A stretch of DNA of 59,182 nucleotides from Clostridia bacterium (GTDB lineage: Bacteria; Bacillota; Clostridia; Oscillospirales; CAG-272): contig JAFXHU010000005.1 in assembly GCA_017533565.1 (NCBI GenBank), positions 1 to 59,182 on the forward strand, read 5' to 3'. This document shows, piece after piece, positions 36,792-45,337 of the stretch (the stretch's first letter is position 1; every line of letters starts with the position of its first letter). Under the pieces are notes generated by a model. The model was given only the letters and a program-made list of their open reading frames with translations, made no database searches and was not told the origin of the DNA. The position numbers and the translations under genes are program-made.

Positions 36792-37646
36792 ATGGCAAAG
36801 CTTATCCTCTCTGCCTTCGCCGACGAGTATTCTCGCGACGTTGACGGGCAAATTGACGTTCTTACCTCTCTTGGCTACTCTTATCTTGAGCCGAGATTTA
36901 TCGGAGAAAAAAACATTGCCGACCTCACAGAAAGTGAGGCAACCGAGCTTCGGGCAAAGCTTGATAACGCGGGCATTGGTGTTTATTCTATCGGCTCTCC
37001 GATTGGAAAAATCAATCTTTCCGACGATTTTGACGCCCACCTTGCGCTTGCCGAAAACTGTTTTCGCGTGGCAAATATCCTTGGTGCAACCCGTGTACGT
37101 ATGTTTTCCTTCTATCTTCCCGAGGGCAAAACACGGGAGGAGTGCTTTGACGCCGTCCTTGAACGCATAAATGCGCTTCTCGACCTCGCCGATAAATACG
37201 GACTTATCCTCTGCCACGAAAACGAGGCAAGAATCTTTGGCGAATCGCCCGAGGATTGCAAAAAGCTCCTTGACGCCACGGGTAAAAGGCTCCGCGCCGT
37301 GTTTGATATGGGCAACTTCGTGCTTGATAAATACAACCCCGAAAATGCGTATGCGCTCCTTTCGGACCACGTTGACTACTTCCATATAAAGGACGCACTC
37401 TACGAAAGAGCAATCGTCCCCGCGGGACTTGGCGAAGCTAAAATTGCCGAAATCCTCGCCGCACATCTTAAACGTGGAAAGGACACCGTCATCACCCTCG
37501 AGCCTCACCTTGAAAGCTTTGACGGTCTTAATAAGCTTGCGGGCACAAGCTTCAAAAACCCCTACGTCTTTGAAAGCCCGAAGCACGCCTTCCTCGCCGG
37601 CGCCGATTACCTCGCAAAGCTCGTAAGTGGTATAGAAAAGGACTAA
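36792..37646 (+). CDS. Sugar phosphate isomerase/epimerase-like TIM barrel
   Basis: 284 residues of the xylose-isomerase-like TIM barrel (AP endonuclease 2 superfamily). Metal-binding acidic and histidine residues are expected in CHENEARIFG, VFDMGNF and YFHIKDA, then TLEPHL, an order seen in sugar isomerases and epimerases. GGAG lies before the ATG. It closes the first part of the sugar cluster and is followed by a terminator. Confidence 0.88.
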   Translation: MAKLILSAFADEYSRDVDGQIDVLTSLGYSYLEPRFIGEKNIADLTESEATELRAKLDNAGIGVYSIGSPIGKINLSDDFDAHLALAENCFRVANILGATRVRMFSFYLPEGKTREECFDAVLERINALLDLADKYGLILCHENEARIFGESPEDCKKLLDATGKRLRAVFDMGNFVLDKYNPENAYALLSDHVDYFHIKDALYERAIVPAGLGEAKIAEILAAHLKRGKDTVITLEPHLESFDGLNKLAGTSFKNPYVFESPKHAFLAGADYLAKLVSGIEKD

Positions 37647-37662
37647 ATTTATAAATCGCGAT

Positions 37663-37695
37663 AAACGCCTGTGCGACACTTGCATAGGCGTTTTT
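37663..37695 (+). terminator. Intrinsic terminator
   Basis: AAACGCCTGTGC pairs with GCATAGGCGTTT (one G-T pair) over a seven-base loop, followed by TT. It ends the sugar cluster just before the restriction-modification promoter. Confidence 0.85.
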
Positions 37696-37714
37696 AATAT
37701 TTTGCTTTCGGATC

Positions 37715-37743
37715 TTGACATTGTTCGCGTTTTGGAATATAAT
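37715..37743 (+). promoter_or_regulatory. Promoter of the restriction-modification genes
   Basis: TTGACA (37715-37720), 17-base spacer, TATAAT (37738-37743). A GATC site (37711) sits directly before the -35. Confidence 0.9.
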
Positions 37744-37768
37744 ATACTTGACAAAAATCGGAGGGACT

Positions 37769-38839
37769 ATGCTACAATACATAACTGCAAAGGAAGCGGC
37801 GGAAAAATGGAACATCTCGCAAAGGCGTGTGTCTATTTTGTGCGCAGAAAACAGAATACCCGATGTTGCAATGCTTGGCAATATGTGGATTATTCCGCGA
37901 GATGCAAAAAAGCCTGAGGATGCGAGAAAAACGAAATCTCGAAAAAGCGCAAATACCGCGCGCCCGTTCGTGAAATGGGCGGGTGGAAAGACTCAGCTTC
38001 TTCCAATACTGAAGGAAAATCTTCCCGAAAATCTCGGAGAAGGAATAAAAAAATACGCCGAGCCGTTTGTCGGCGGCGGTGCATTGCTTTTCGCCCTGCT
38101 TGCGGAATATTCCTTTGACGAGGTATATATTTGCGATAATAACAGGGAGCTTATTAACGCTTATACCGTGATAAGGGATTTTTGCGGAGAGCTTATACAG
38201 CACCTTGCAAATATGCAAAGCGAGTATAAATCGATGGATAATCTCGATAAAAAGCAGGAGTATTATTACGCGCGGCGTGAGAGATACAATACGCTTTCCT
38301 TGAACGAGGAAACGAAAATAGAGAAGGCAGCGCTGTTTATATTTTTAAATAAAACCTGCTTCAACGGGCTTTACCGTGTGAATAAAAAGGGAAATTATAA
38401 CGTTCCCTTCGGAAAGCACGAAAGTCCAACGATTTGCGATACCGAAAACCTTTTAAAAATATCGGAAATGCTTGTGGGGGTTACGATGCGCTTTTGTGAC
38501 TACCACGACGTCTTGAATTTTGCGGATGCCGACACCTTCGTTTATATTGATCCGCCGTACCGTCCCTTGAACGCAACCTCGGGCTTTACATCTTATACCG
38601 AGGAGCAGTTCGACGATACCGATCAAATAGAGCTTGCAAGGCTTTACGGCGAACTGTCCGAAATCGGAGCGAGGGTTATGCTAAGCAACTCGGATCCTCA
38701 TAACGTTGATGAAAACGACAGCTTTTTCGACGATCTGTATTCGGAATATACGGTAATGCGAATAGACGCCTCGCGCGCTATTAACAGTAAGGGAAATAAG
38801 CGTGGAAAAATCAAAGAGCTGCTTATTAAAAACTATTAA
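37769..38839 (+). CDS. DNA adenine methyltransferase, D12 (DpnM-like) class, with N-terminal HTH
   Basis: 356 residues. Residues 1-50 resemble an excisionase/MerR-type winged helix (ITAKEAAEKWNISQRRV). From about residue 70 comes a D12-class N6-adenine methyltransferase: FVKWAGGKTQLLP (SAM binding), EPFVGGGALLF, and the catalytic DPPY in YIDPPYRPL. This class includes Dam, DpnM and M.EcoRV. Many members methylate GATC, but the target here is not proven. The start is the ATG at 37769 with GGAGGGA upstream; a longer frame would begin inside the promoter. First gene of a three-gene RM cassette. Confidence 0.92.
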   Translation: MLQYITAKEAAEKWNISQRRVSILCAENRIPDVAMLGNMWIIPRDAKKPEDARKTKSRKSANTARPFVKWAGGKTQLLPILKENLPENLGEGIKKYAEPFVGGGALLFALLAEYSFDEVYICDNNRELINAYTVIRDFCGELIQHLANMQSEYKSMDNLDKKQEYYYARRERYNTLSLNEETKIEKAALFIFLNKTCFNGLYRVNKKGNYNVPFGKHESPTICDTENLLKISEMLVGVTMRFCDYHDVLNFADADTFVYIDPPYRPLNATSGFTSYTEEQFDDTDQIELARLYGELSEIGARVMLSNSDPHNVDENDSFFDDLYSEYTVMRIDASRAINSKGNKRGKIKELLIKNY

Positions 38840-38850
38840 GGAGTGAGATT

Positions 38851-39390
38851 ATGATAAAAGGCGGAAAGGGCGGTGGAAACACTCGCACCGGCTTGGTTTT
38901 TGAGGGAAAAACGGATTTGTCCGTATTTTTAAATTCTCAACCTCATTACGAGGTAAAGGGCTTTGACGTTTTATACGACGGGCAAAAGGTTGCGGAGGTT
39001 TATAAAAAGCATAAATTCTACTCCGTATTTTTGCAAAAGCTCGGTATAGAATGGACGAAGTATATTTCAAAGCAATTGTTGCCGGATGACAGCATATTTG
39101 TGTTGCTTAATAATACACTGTTTATTATTGAATGCAAGCACCAGCAGGTTGCGGGATCGGTTGATGAAAAATTACAGACCTGCGATTTTAAGAAAAAGCA
39201 ATATAAAAAGCTTATGTCGGCTGCAAATATCGACGTGGAGTATATTTATCTTTTAGACGGATGGTTCAGAGATCCGAAATATAAGGACGTGCTTGATTAT
39301 ATTCACTCGGTCGGTTGCGACTATTATTTTGAGTACATACCGTTATACAGACTCGGGTTGCCCGTTCCGCCCGAATTGATAAGCGACTGA
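38851..39390 (+). CDS. PD-(D/E)XK-type restriction endonuclease (putative)
   Basis: 179 residues. A probable nuclease core reads DDSIFVLLNNTLFIIECKHQ, where an acidic residue is followed by E-x-K (ECK), the PD-(D/E)XK pattern. A glycine-rich N-terminus (GGKGGGNTRTGLVFEGKTD) precedes it. It lies 11 bases after one methyltransferase and one base before another, the place expected of the cognate endonuclease. Recognition sequence unknown. AAGGAG lies before the ATG. Confidence 0.8.
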   Translation: MIKGGKGGGNTRTGLVFEGKTDLSVFLNSQPHYEVKGFDVLYDGQKVAEVYKKHKFYSVFLQKLGIEWTKYISKQLLPDDSIFVLLNNTLFIIECKHQQVAGSVDEKLQTCDFKKKQYKKLMSAANIDVEYIYLLDGWFRDPKYKDVLDYIHSVGCDYYFEYIPLYRLGLPVPPELISD

Positions 39391-39391
39391 T

Positions 39392-40132
39392 ATGGCAAGG
39401 AAAATACCGTTACAGCCGGAAAATTTTGAGCTTGAAACCAATACCGTGTGGTCGTTTCCAAGCCGTGGCAAATGGGCAACTCACGATGCAAAATATCGCG
39501 GAAATTGGTCGCCGTACATTCCAAGAAACGTAATCTTGAGGTATTCGGAGGAGGGCGACACGGTTTTGGATCAGTTTGTCGGAAGCGGCACAACCGCCGT
39601 TGAGGCTCGTTTGACAAATCGTAATTTTATAGGCGTTGATATAAATCCGTATGCAGTTGAGCTTTCCGCCGAAAAGTGCCGATTTGATTGTGAAACCTCC
39701 GCAACTACCGAAATTATGCTGGGTGACGCGAGGAATTTGAGCTTGCCCGACGACTCGGTGGATTTGATTTGCACGCATCCGCCGTATGCAGATATAATCC
39801 AATACAGCGAGGGTATCGAAGGGGATCTTTCGCAGCTTGAAATGAAGGACTTTTTACCCGAAATTCATAAGTCTGCAAACGAAGCCTTTCGCGTACTGAA
39901 GAAGGGCAAATACTGTGCAGTTCTTATGGGGGATATCCGTAAAAACGGTATGGTACAGCCACTCGCCTTTGAAACTATGACGATGTTCCGGCTTGCGGGC
40001 TTCAAGCTAAAGGAGATTATAATAAAGGAGCAGCATAATTGCCAAGCCACGGGCTATTGGAAAACGAACAGCATCAAGTATAATTTTCTTTTACTCGCTC
40101 ACGAGTATTTGTTCGTTTTTAAAAAGCCGTAG
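39392..40132 (+). CDS. DNA methyltransferase, beta-class (N6-adenine or N4-cytosine)
   Basis: 246 residues. Catalytic motif THPPY lies before the SAM-binding features of the next region, while FVGSGTTAVEA (motif I) lies near residue 61 and GVDINPYAVE follows. A second adenine- or cytosine-N4 methyltransferase beside a D12 enzyme and an endonuclease is typical of systems with an asymmetric site or of DpnII-like systems. No clear Shine-Dalgarno; it starts one base after the endonuclease stop, so coupling is likely. Confidence 0.9.
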   Translation: MARKIPLQPENFELETNTVWSFPSRGKWATHDAKYRGNWSPYIPRNVILRYSEEGDTVLDQFVGSGTTAVEARLTNRNFIGVDINPYAVELSAEKCRFDCETSATTEIMLGDARNLSLPDDSVDLICTHPPYADIIQYSEGIEGDLSQLEMKDFLPEIHKSANEAFRVLKKGKYCAVLMGDIRKNGMVQPLAFETMTMFRLAGFKLKEIIIKEQHNCQATGYWKTNSIKYNFLLLAHEYLFVFKKP

Positions 40133-40217
40133 GTTATATGACGCTTTTTCCTTTTAATCCCATAAAAACCGTGCTAAAATATATCAAAAGGAAATCTACA
40201 AAACACACGGAGGCGCT

Positions 40218-41120
40218 ATGCTTTATTCAACACAAACGTTAGAGCTTGCCCGAAATTTCGGGATACTCACGGCTATTGACATTCTTGCCGAGGCGGGATT
40301 TTCCGCGCTTGACCTTTCGCTTGACGGCGAGGTTGGAAAAATTCTCGACGGCGATTATATCACCGCGGCAAATGAAATTAAAAAACGCGCCGACGAAAAA
40401 GGGGTAAGCTTCATACAGGCACACGCCCCGTTTGGCGGTGGCTACGACTACTATCTTGGCACAACCGTCCCGAAATTCCCCGCAATGCTTGAGGTGTGCA
40501 AAATCCTCGGAATAAAGTACGTAGTTATTCACCCCCTTCAAACGGGAAGATACTACGGCAATGAGGAAAAGCTATTCGAAATGAACCTGAAATTTTATTC
40601 CGCGCTTGCACCGCTTGCAAAATCGGCGGGAGTCAAAATCGCCATTGAAAATATGTGGCAGCGCCACCCCGTAACAAAAGCAATTTGCGACGACGTCCTC
40701 GCTCCGCCCGAGGAGCTTTGCCGTATGTATGACGCTCTTGCCGACCCCGAGGCGTTTACCGTTTGCCTTGACCTTGGGCACGTTGCCCTCTGTGGCAGAG
40801 AGCCGCAGGACGCTATCCGAATTATCGGAAGGGAAAGGCTCGGCACTCTCCACGTCCACGACGTTGACTACGTTTCCGACCTTCATACGCTCCCCGGCTG
40901 CGGCAAAATCAATTGGGACAGCGTCTGCCAAGCCCTCGGTGAAATCAACTATACGGGAAGCATTAACCTGGAGGCGGACGGCTTTTTCCGCGGTCTTTCT
41001 CTTGGCAACGAGCGCGGCTTTTTCCCCGAGGTATATAGGGAAGCCTCTCGCTTTATGGCGGTGGTTTCGAAATCCCTCGCCGACAAGGTTGACCTTTATC
41101 GCATAGGCTTATTTTACTAA
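40218..41120 (+). CDS. Sugar phosphate isomerase/epimerase-like TIM barrel
   Basis: 300 residues of the xylose-isomerase-like superfamily. Metal-ligand candidates appear in FIQAHAPFG, VVIHPLQTG, IAIENMWQRH, CLDLGHVAL and LHVHDVD, then NLEADGFF. CGGAGG precedes the ATG. By content it belongs with the sugar cluster upstream, from which the RM cassette separates it. A terminator with the ACACGGGGT stem follows. Confidence 0.88.
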   Translation: MLYSTQTLELARNFGILTAIDILAEAGFSALDLSLDGEVGKILDGDYITAANEIKKRADEKGVSFIQAHAPFGGGYDYYLGTTVPKFPAMLEVCKILGIKYVVIHPLQTGRYYGNEEKLFEMNLKFYSALAPLAKSAGVKIAIENMWQRHPVTKAICDDVLAPPEELCRMYDALADPEAFTVCLDLGHVALCGREPQDAIRIIGRERLGTLHVHDVDYVSDLHTLPGCGKINWDSVCQALGEINYTGSINLEADGFFRGLSLGNERGFFPEVYREASRFMAVVSKSLADKVDLYRIGLFY

Positions 41121-41171
41121 AGGTGCTTTCCAAGGACACGCATTTTTAAAAAATACAGAAAAGCATAGAAA

Positions 41172-41206
41172 ACACGGGGTCGTACCGACCCCGTGTTAAA
41201 TTTTTT
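41172..41206. terminator. Bidirectional terminator with ACACGGGGT stem
   Basis: ACACGGGGTCG-TAC-CGACCCCGTGT followed by TTAAATTTTTT, between convergent genes. Same stem core as at 27233. Confidence 0.92.
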
Positions 41207-41256
41207 CTATATTAGGTTGCTTGACGGCAATAGAATGATGTAAATAAATATTTACA

Positions 41257-41880
41257 TTATTCGCCCATCATTCTCCTTACCGTGGCGAGAATGGTTTCCG
41301 CCGCCCCATCTATCCCGAGGGTAGAGGCGTTTATCGCGACGTCGTAATTGTCAAGCTTGCCCCACTTGTTTCCCGTGTAGAAGTTGTAATAGGACGCGCG
41401 CCTCTTGTCGGTCTTGTTGATTATATCCATAATCTGCCCCTGCTTTACGTCGGGGTGTCGCTCCTTTACTCTTGCATATCTGAAATCGGTGCTTCCGTAA
41501 ACGAATACGCGAAAAACGTCCTTTTCGTCGCGAAGCACGTAATCCGCACATCTACCCACAATGACACAGCTGCCCTGTCTTGCATATCCGCGTATCACGT
41601 CGGACTGTAAAAGAAACAGCTTGTCGTTAAGCGGCATACGGTATCCGAAATGCGCCTGTGTCCCGAAAACGTTTGACCCCATAGCAAGCGTGTAAAGAAG
41701 CGAATTTGCCGCCTCGTCAACGCGGGTCTTTACCTCCTCGGAGAGCGTGCCGTCCGCCGCCGCCGCAGTTATAACCTCCTTGTCGTAAAGAGGAATGCCG
41801 AGGGCGCTTGCAACCTTTTCTCCAATCTCCCGTCCGCCGCTTCCGTATTGGCGTGATATAGTTATTATAATCTTTTTCAT
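41257..41880 (-). CDS. Cytidylate-kinase-like family protein
   Basis: 207 residues of the Cytidylate_kin2 type. N-terminal ISRQYGSGGREIGEKVA is the P-loop variant seen in this family (GSGGREIG in place of GKST). IVGRCADYVL near residue 95 and a lid-like region RVKERHPDV follow. Such proteins are common in Clostridia; their true substrate is often not tested. GGAGGGGG lies before the ATG; TTTACA-17-TAAAAT upstream is the likely promoter. Confidence 0.88.
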   Translation of the reverse strand: MKKIIITISRQYGSGGREIGEKVASALGIPLYDKEVITAAAADGTLSEEVKTRVDEAANSLLYTLAMGSNVFGTQAHFGYRMPLNDKLFLLQSDVIRGYARQGSCVIVGRCADYVLRDEKDVFRVFVYGSTDFRYARVKERHPDVKQGQIMDIINKTDKRRASYYNFYTGNKWGKLDNYDVAINASTLGIDGAAETILATVRRMMGE

Positions 41881-41916
41881 AAAGGTTACCCCCTCCTTGT
41901 GCTTTGTATTACTATT

Positions 41917-41945
41917 ATTTTATCAAAAAAACGCCGCCTTGTAAA
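41917..41945 (-). promoter_or_regulatory. Promoter of the cytidylate-kinase-like gene
   Basis: TTTACA (41945-41940), 17-base spacer, TAAAAT (41922-41917) on the minus strand. Confidence 0.75.
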
Positions 41946-41974
41946 TAGTTTTATGACATTTTTGTTAAAAAACA

Positions 41975-42003
41975 TTGAAATATTTATTTGTATATGTTAA
42001 AAT
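41975..42003 (+). promoter_or_regulatory. Promoter of nnr
   Basis: TTGAAA (41975-41980), 17-base spacer, TAAAAT (41998-42003), divergent from the previous promoter. Confidence 0.75.
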
Positions 42004-42062
42004 AATACAAATTAAATTAAAGAAAACCGCAATGGCGGATTGAATATGACGGAGGTTACTGA

Positions 42063-43610
42063 ATGCTGCTTGCTCTTTCTAACAAAATTTCGGAGATTGA
42101 CCGCTATTCCGCACAAAATCTCGGGCTTTCGCTCCATACCCTTATGGGCAGAAGCGGCGAAGCCGTTGCCGCGGCTGTACGCGATATGCTAAAGCCTCCC
42201 GCCCGCATCGTAATTCTCGCGGGAAAGGGAAATAACGGAGGTGACGGATATGCCGCCGCCTGCATTTTGGGGCGTGATTACGACGTCACCGTTTACGATG
42301 TTTTCTCTGCGGGTCAAAAAAGCGAGCAGGGGCGCGCCTACCTTGAAAAATTCAAAAACGGCGGGGGGCGTGTCGAGAATTTCACCGCCGACGAAGCTGT
42401 TATTGCCGATATAAAGAGTGCCGACTGCATAATCGACGCGGTTTTCGGCACGGGCTACCGCGGCGACCCGCCCGAGTGCGTGCGTACCCTTTGCCGAATT
42501 GTAAACGAGAGCGTGCGACCTTTAAAAATCGCAATCGACGTGCCTATGGGAATTAACGCGGATAACGGAAGCGTCGATACCACCTCCGCCGTGACGGTAA
42601 GCGCAACCGTCGCGCTCTCCTTTATAAAGCCGGGGCTTGTTTCCTTCCCCGCAAAGGCATACGTCGGACGCCTTATCTACTCCGACCTCGGAATACCGCA
42701 GGACAAAATCCGCGAAAGCTTTTCCTTCTCCTATAACCTCGTTGACCGTGAGCTGGCGGCGGAGCTTTTGCCAAAGCGGGAGGAAAACGGCAGCAAGGGC
42801 AGCTTCGGCCGCCTCCTTCTCATAACAGGCTCGGATAAATACCGCGGCGCGGCGGGTCTTTCGCTCTCTGCGGCACTTCGCGGCGGTGCGGGCTATACCG
42901 TTTTTATGGGCACGGAGGGGCTTGTTCGGCATCTTTGCCAAACCTATCCCGAGGCAATTTATGAAAAAATCACGCCGATAGAGTCTATGTCCGCCGAGCA
43001 AATCGAAAGGGCAGTAAGCCTCTCTCGCACGGCGAGCGCAATTCTTGTCGGCTCCGGCTCGGGCGCTACCGAAGGGCTTTATAGGCTCGTTGAGGCTCTC
43101 CTAAACTCCGAGGGCGGAGTCCTGGTGCTTGATGCCGACGCAATAAACGTCCTCGCCGACAGGGGAGAGGAGGGAAGACTCCTCCTGAAAAATTCAAGGC
43201 GGACGGTTGTGCTGACCCCGCATCCGCTTGAGTTTGCGCGTCTTTCGGGCAATACCGTATCCGACGTACAGCTCCACCGCATAGAGGCGGCGCTGAAGTT
43301 TGCCGCCGAAAACAAGCTAATCCTCGCCCTTAAGGGTGCGGCTACCGTCGTCACCGACGGAACGCAGGTGTATATCAATTCAAGCGGCTCGTCCGCGCTT
43401 TCAAAGGCGGGCAGCGGCGACGTCCTCGCGGGCTTTACCGCCTCGCTTCTTGCATTGGGCGCGGATACGCTTCGCACGGTTGCGCTGTCGGTTTATCTGC
43501 ACGGAGCTGCCGCCGACGCCCTCTCTACCGAGCTTTCCGCCTTTTCCGTGACCCCCTCCGACCTCCCGCGCGAAATGGGGCGTCAAATCACCCTTTGCAA
43601 AAAGGACTAA
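42063..43610 (+). CDS. nnr: Bifunctional NAD(P)H-hydrate repair enzyme
   Basis: Repairs damaged NADHX and NADPHX. The 515 residues join an N-terminal epimerase domain (GKGNNGGDGYAAA near residue 56, and FGTGYRG) to a C-terminal ADP-dependent dehydratase domain (LVGSGSG, VLDADAINVLAD, TPHPLEFARL, AGSGDVLAGF). The two-domain order matches other bacterial Nnr proteins. GGAGG lies eight bases before the ATG. Monocistronic, with a tandem repeat tract just after it. Confidence 0.95.
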   Translation: MLLALSNKISEIDRYSAQNLGLSLHTLMGRSGEAVAAAVRDMLKPPARIVILAGKGNNGGDGYAAACILGRDYDVTVYDVFSAGQKSEQGRAYLEKFKNGGGRVENFTADEAVIADIKSADCIIDAVFGTGYRGDPPECVRTLCRIVNESVRPLKIAIDVPMGINADNGSVDTTSAVTVSATVALSFIKPGLVSFPAKAYVGRLIYSDLGIPQDKIRESFSFSYNLVDRELAAELLPKREENGSKGSFGRLLLITGSDKYRGAAGLSLSAALRGGAGYTVFMGTEGLVRHLCQTYPEAIYEKITPIESMSAEQIERAVSLSRTASAILVGSGSGATEGLYRLVEALLNSEGGVLVLDADAINVLADRGEEGRLLLKNSRRTVVLTPHPLEFARLSGNTVSDVQLHRIEAALKFAAENKLILALKGAATVVTDGTQVYINSSGSSALSKAGSGDVLAGFTASLLALGADTLRTVALSVYLHGAAADALSTELSAFSVTPSDLPREMGRQITLCKKD

Positions 43611-43655
43611 AGGCGCGGCACCAGTTCTTGGCTTGGCTTTACTCCTTGCACCAAA

Positions 43656-43739
43656 ACCGCCCTTGGCACACCGCCCTTGGCAAACCGCCCTTGGCACACC
43701 GCCCTTGGCACACCGCCCTCGGCACACCGCCCGCCGCAC
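43656..43739 (+). repeat. Six tandem 14-bp repeats
   Basis: Unit ACCGCCCTTGGCAC with starts at 43656, 43670, 43684, 43698, 43712 and 43726. The last two copies have drifted. It lies in the intergenic region after nnr. No pairing or coding role is clear. Confidence 0.9.
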
Positions 43740-43809
43740 GAAAGGCCCGCCGAAAACCGCTTTACATCATTATATAACGTAAACGAAATACCCATATAAC
43801 GTAAACAAA

Positions 43810-43837
43810 GCACCCCGTGAAATTTAACACGGGGTGC
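43810..43837. terminator. Bidirectional terminator, GCACCCCGTG stem
   Basis: GCACCCCGTG (43810-43819) and CACGGGGTGC (43828-43837) pair across AAATTTAA. It ends the SLH-protein gene on the minus strand. Related to the stems at 27233 and 41172. Confidence 0.8.
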
Positions 43838-43872
43838 GCTTTCTTTGACGAGCGTTTGCAAAAATGCAAACC

Positions 43873-45144
43873 TTACTTTACCTTTACGAGCCTGTAAAGA
43901 CATTCCGCGACGTCGGCGCGGCAAAGGGGCGTATCCCCCGAAAAGCCGCCGTCCGAGTAATCGAAAATGCCGAGCGTGACGGTAGCCCAAACTTGTCCGC
44001 TTGCCCAGGGGCGCACCCCGTCGATAGGTGAAAGCACCGCCTCCTCGCCTCCTTCTATTCCCAAAAGGCGGGCAATTATAACCGCCGCCTCCTCCTTCGT
44101 TACCGTGTCGTTGGGTCGGAAAACAAGACCCTCCGTCCCGAAATCTCCGTCCACTATCCCGACGCTTGCGGCAAGTGCAACGTAGGCTGCCAACGGCTCG
44201 GGAATATCCTCCGCGTCATCGAAAAACGGTGAAAGCTCCGCCGTGGGCGAAAGCCCGCACGCCTTCATTGCCATCATAACGAATTCCGCCCTCGTAACCC
44301 TTTCCTCGGGGGAGAAGTAGTAAAGACCTCCGCGCTCGCTCGGCGACATAATTCCGAGGGCGCACATCGCAACCGCCGCACCGTATTCGCTTCGCTCCTG
44401 CATATCGAGAAGCACCACCGAGCTAAAACGCTCTCCAACCGTAACGCTTACCCGCGCCACCTCCGAATAATTCCCGTACTCGTCGCGAAGGACGTAGCCG
44501 AAAGCGTCCGTCCCGCAAAAATCCGCCCGCGGGGTGTATTTGTATTCGCCGCTTGATTTGTCGGTGATTGAAAGAGAGCCGTTCTTCGGGAAAATCACGG
44601 GAATAAATTCAACCGCATCCCCGTCGGGGTCCTCTCCCGAAAGTCTGCCGTAAAGCGGTATGCCCGATTGCGTGCTTACCGAAAGAGCCGCACTTGCCGC
44701 CTCGGCTATGCTCGGCGCGCCGTTACCGCCGTCGATAAAGCGAAGCCTAAAGCATACCTCCTCGCCCGCGCCCGCACCGTTCATCACGAAGCCGAAGCTT
44801 GCCTCCCTCACCTCCTTGCTCTCGGGAACGAAAACGAGATTGACGAGTGCGCGCCTTTTCACCGTCTGTCCCTCCTTTACCCGCCGTCCCGCCAAAAGCA
44901 GAGTCCCCTCGCTTGATTTCGGGAGTCTTGTAACCGTGACGCTGTCGAAATCCGTAACCGCAAGCGCGCTTTTAAAGTCCTCCTCGCAAAGCTTGATTTT
45001 TTCTCCCGCCTTCGCCGTCTTTACCGCAGAGGCCTCTGCCGATAACACCTCCACGCCGCAGCCGAGTGACGCCGCACCCGCGAAAATACCAAAGCAAAGC
45101 GCAAGCAGGAGCGCCGCCGAAGCCAAAGTTAAAGCCCTTTTCAT
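43873..45144 (-). CDS. S-layer-homology-domain surface protein
   Basis: 423 residues with a signal peptide (MKRALTLASAALLLALC...; likely cut near AGA-AS at about 24). The middle (about 150-240) contains a cadherin/Ig-like repeat pattern, DPDGDAVEF and GTDAFGYVLRDEYGNYS. The last 170 residues hold about three SLH motifs (FSPEERVTRAEFVMMAMKA, FRPNDTVTKEEAAVIIARLL, and a final one), which anchor proteins to wall polymers. Likely located at the cell surface. It converges with nnr across the repeat tract. Confidence 0.87.
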   Translation of the reverse strand: MKRALTLASAALLLALCFGIFAGAASLGCGVEVLSAEASAVKTAKAGEKIKLCEEDFKSALAVTDFDSVTVTRLPKSSEGTLLLAGRRVKEGQTVKRRALVNLVFVPESKEVREASFGFVMNGAGAGEEVCFRLRFIDGGNGAPSIAEAASAALSVSTQSGIPLYGRLSGEDPDGDAVEFIPVIFPKNGSLSITDKSSGEYKYTPRADFCGTDAFGYVLRDEYGNYSEVARVSVTVGERFSSVVLLDMQERSEYGAAVAMCALGIMSPSERGGLYYFSPEERVTRAEFVMMAMKACGLSPTAELSPFFDDAEDIPEPLAAYVALAASVGIVDGDFGTEGLVFRPNDTVTKEEAAVIIARLLGIEGGEEAVLSPIDGVRPWASGQVWATVTLGIFDYSDGGFSGDTPLCRADVAECLYRLVKVK

Positions 45145-45270
45145 TAAAACCTCCGTTAATTTTTTTCTATTTTCCCCGTTTTTTCCCTCGGTATTCGCGA
45201 TAAACCGATAATCGCTTGTCCAAAGTTACCGAAAATCTCCGTTAAAATAAATGAAAACGCCTCGGTGCAA

Positions 45271-45299
45271 TTGACACGGGAGAAATAATGTAGTATAAT
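45271..45299 (+). promoter_or_regulatory. Promoter of the LRR/HprK/Wzz operon
   Basis: TTGACA (45271-45276), 17-base spacer, TATAAT (45294-45299). Confidence 0.93.
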
Positions 45300-45337
45300 T
45301 GTCAAGGTTAAATATTTTTACGCGCAAAGGATTAAAA

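Noticed and set aside
37769-40132. Firm naming of the RM genes as dpnM/dpnA/dpnB
   Set aside because: The gene order and the nuclease differ from the classic DpnII locus and the recognition site is not visible in the sequence.
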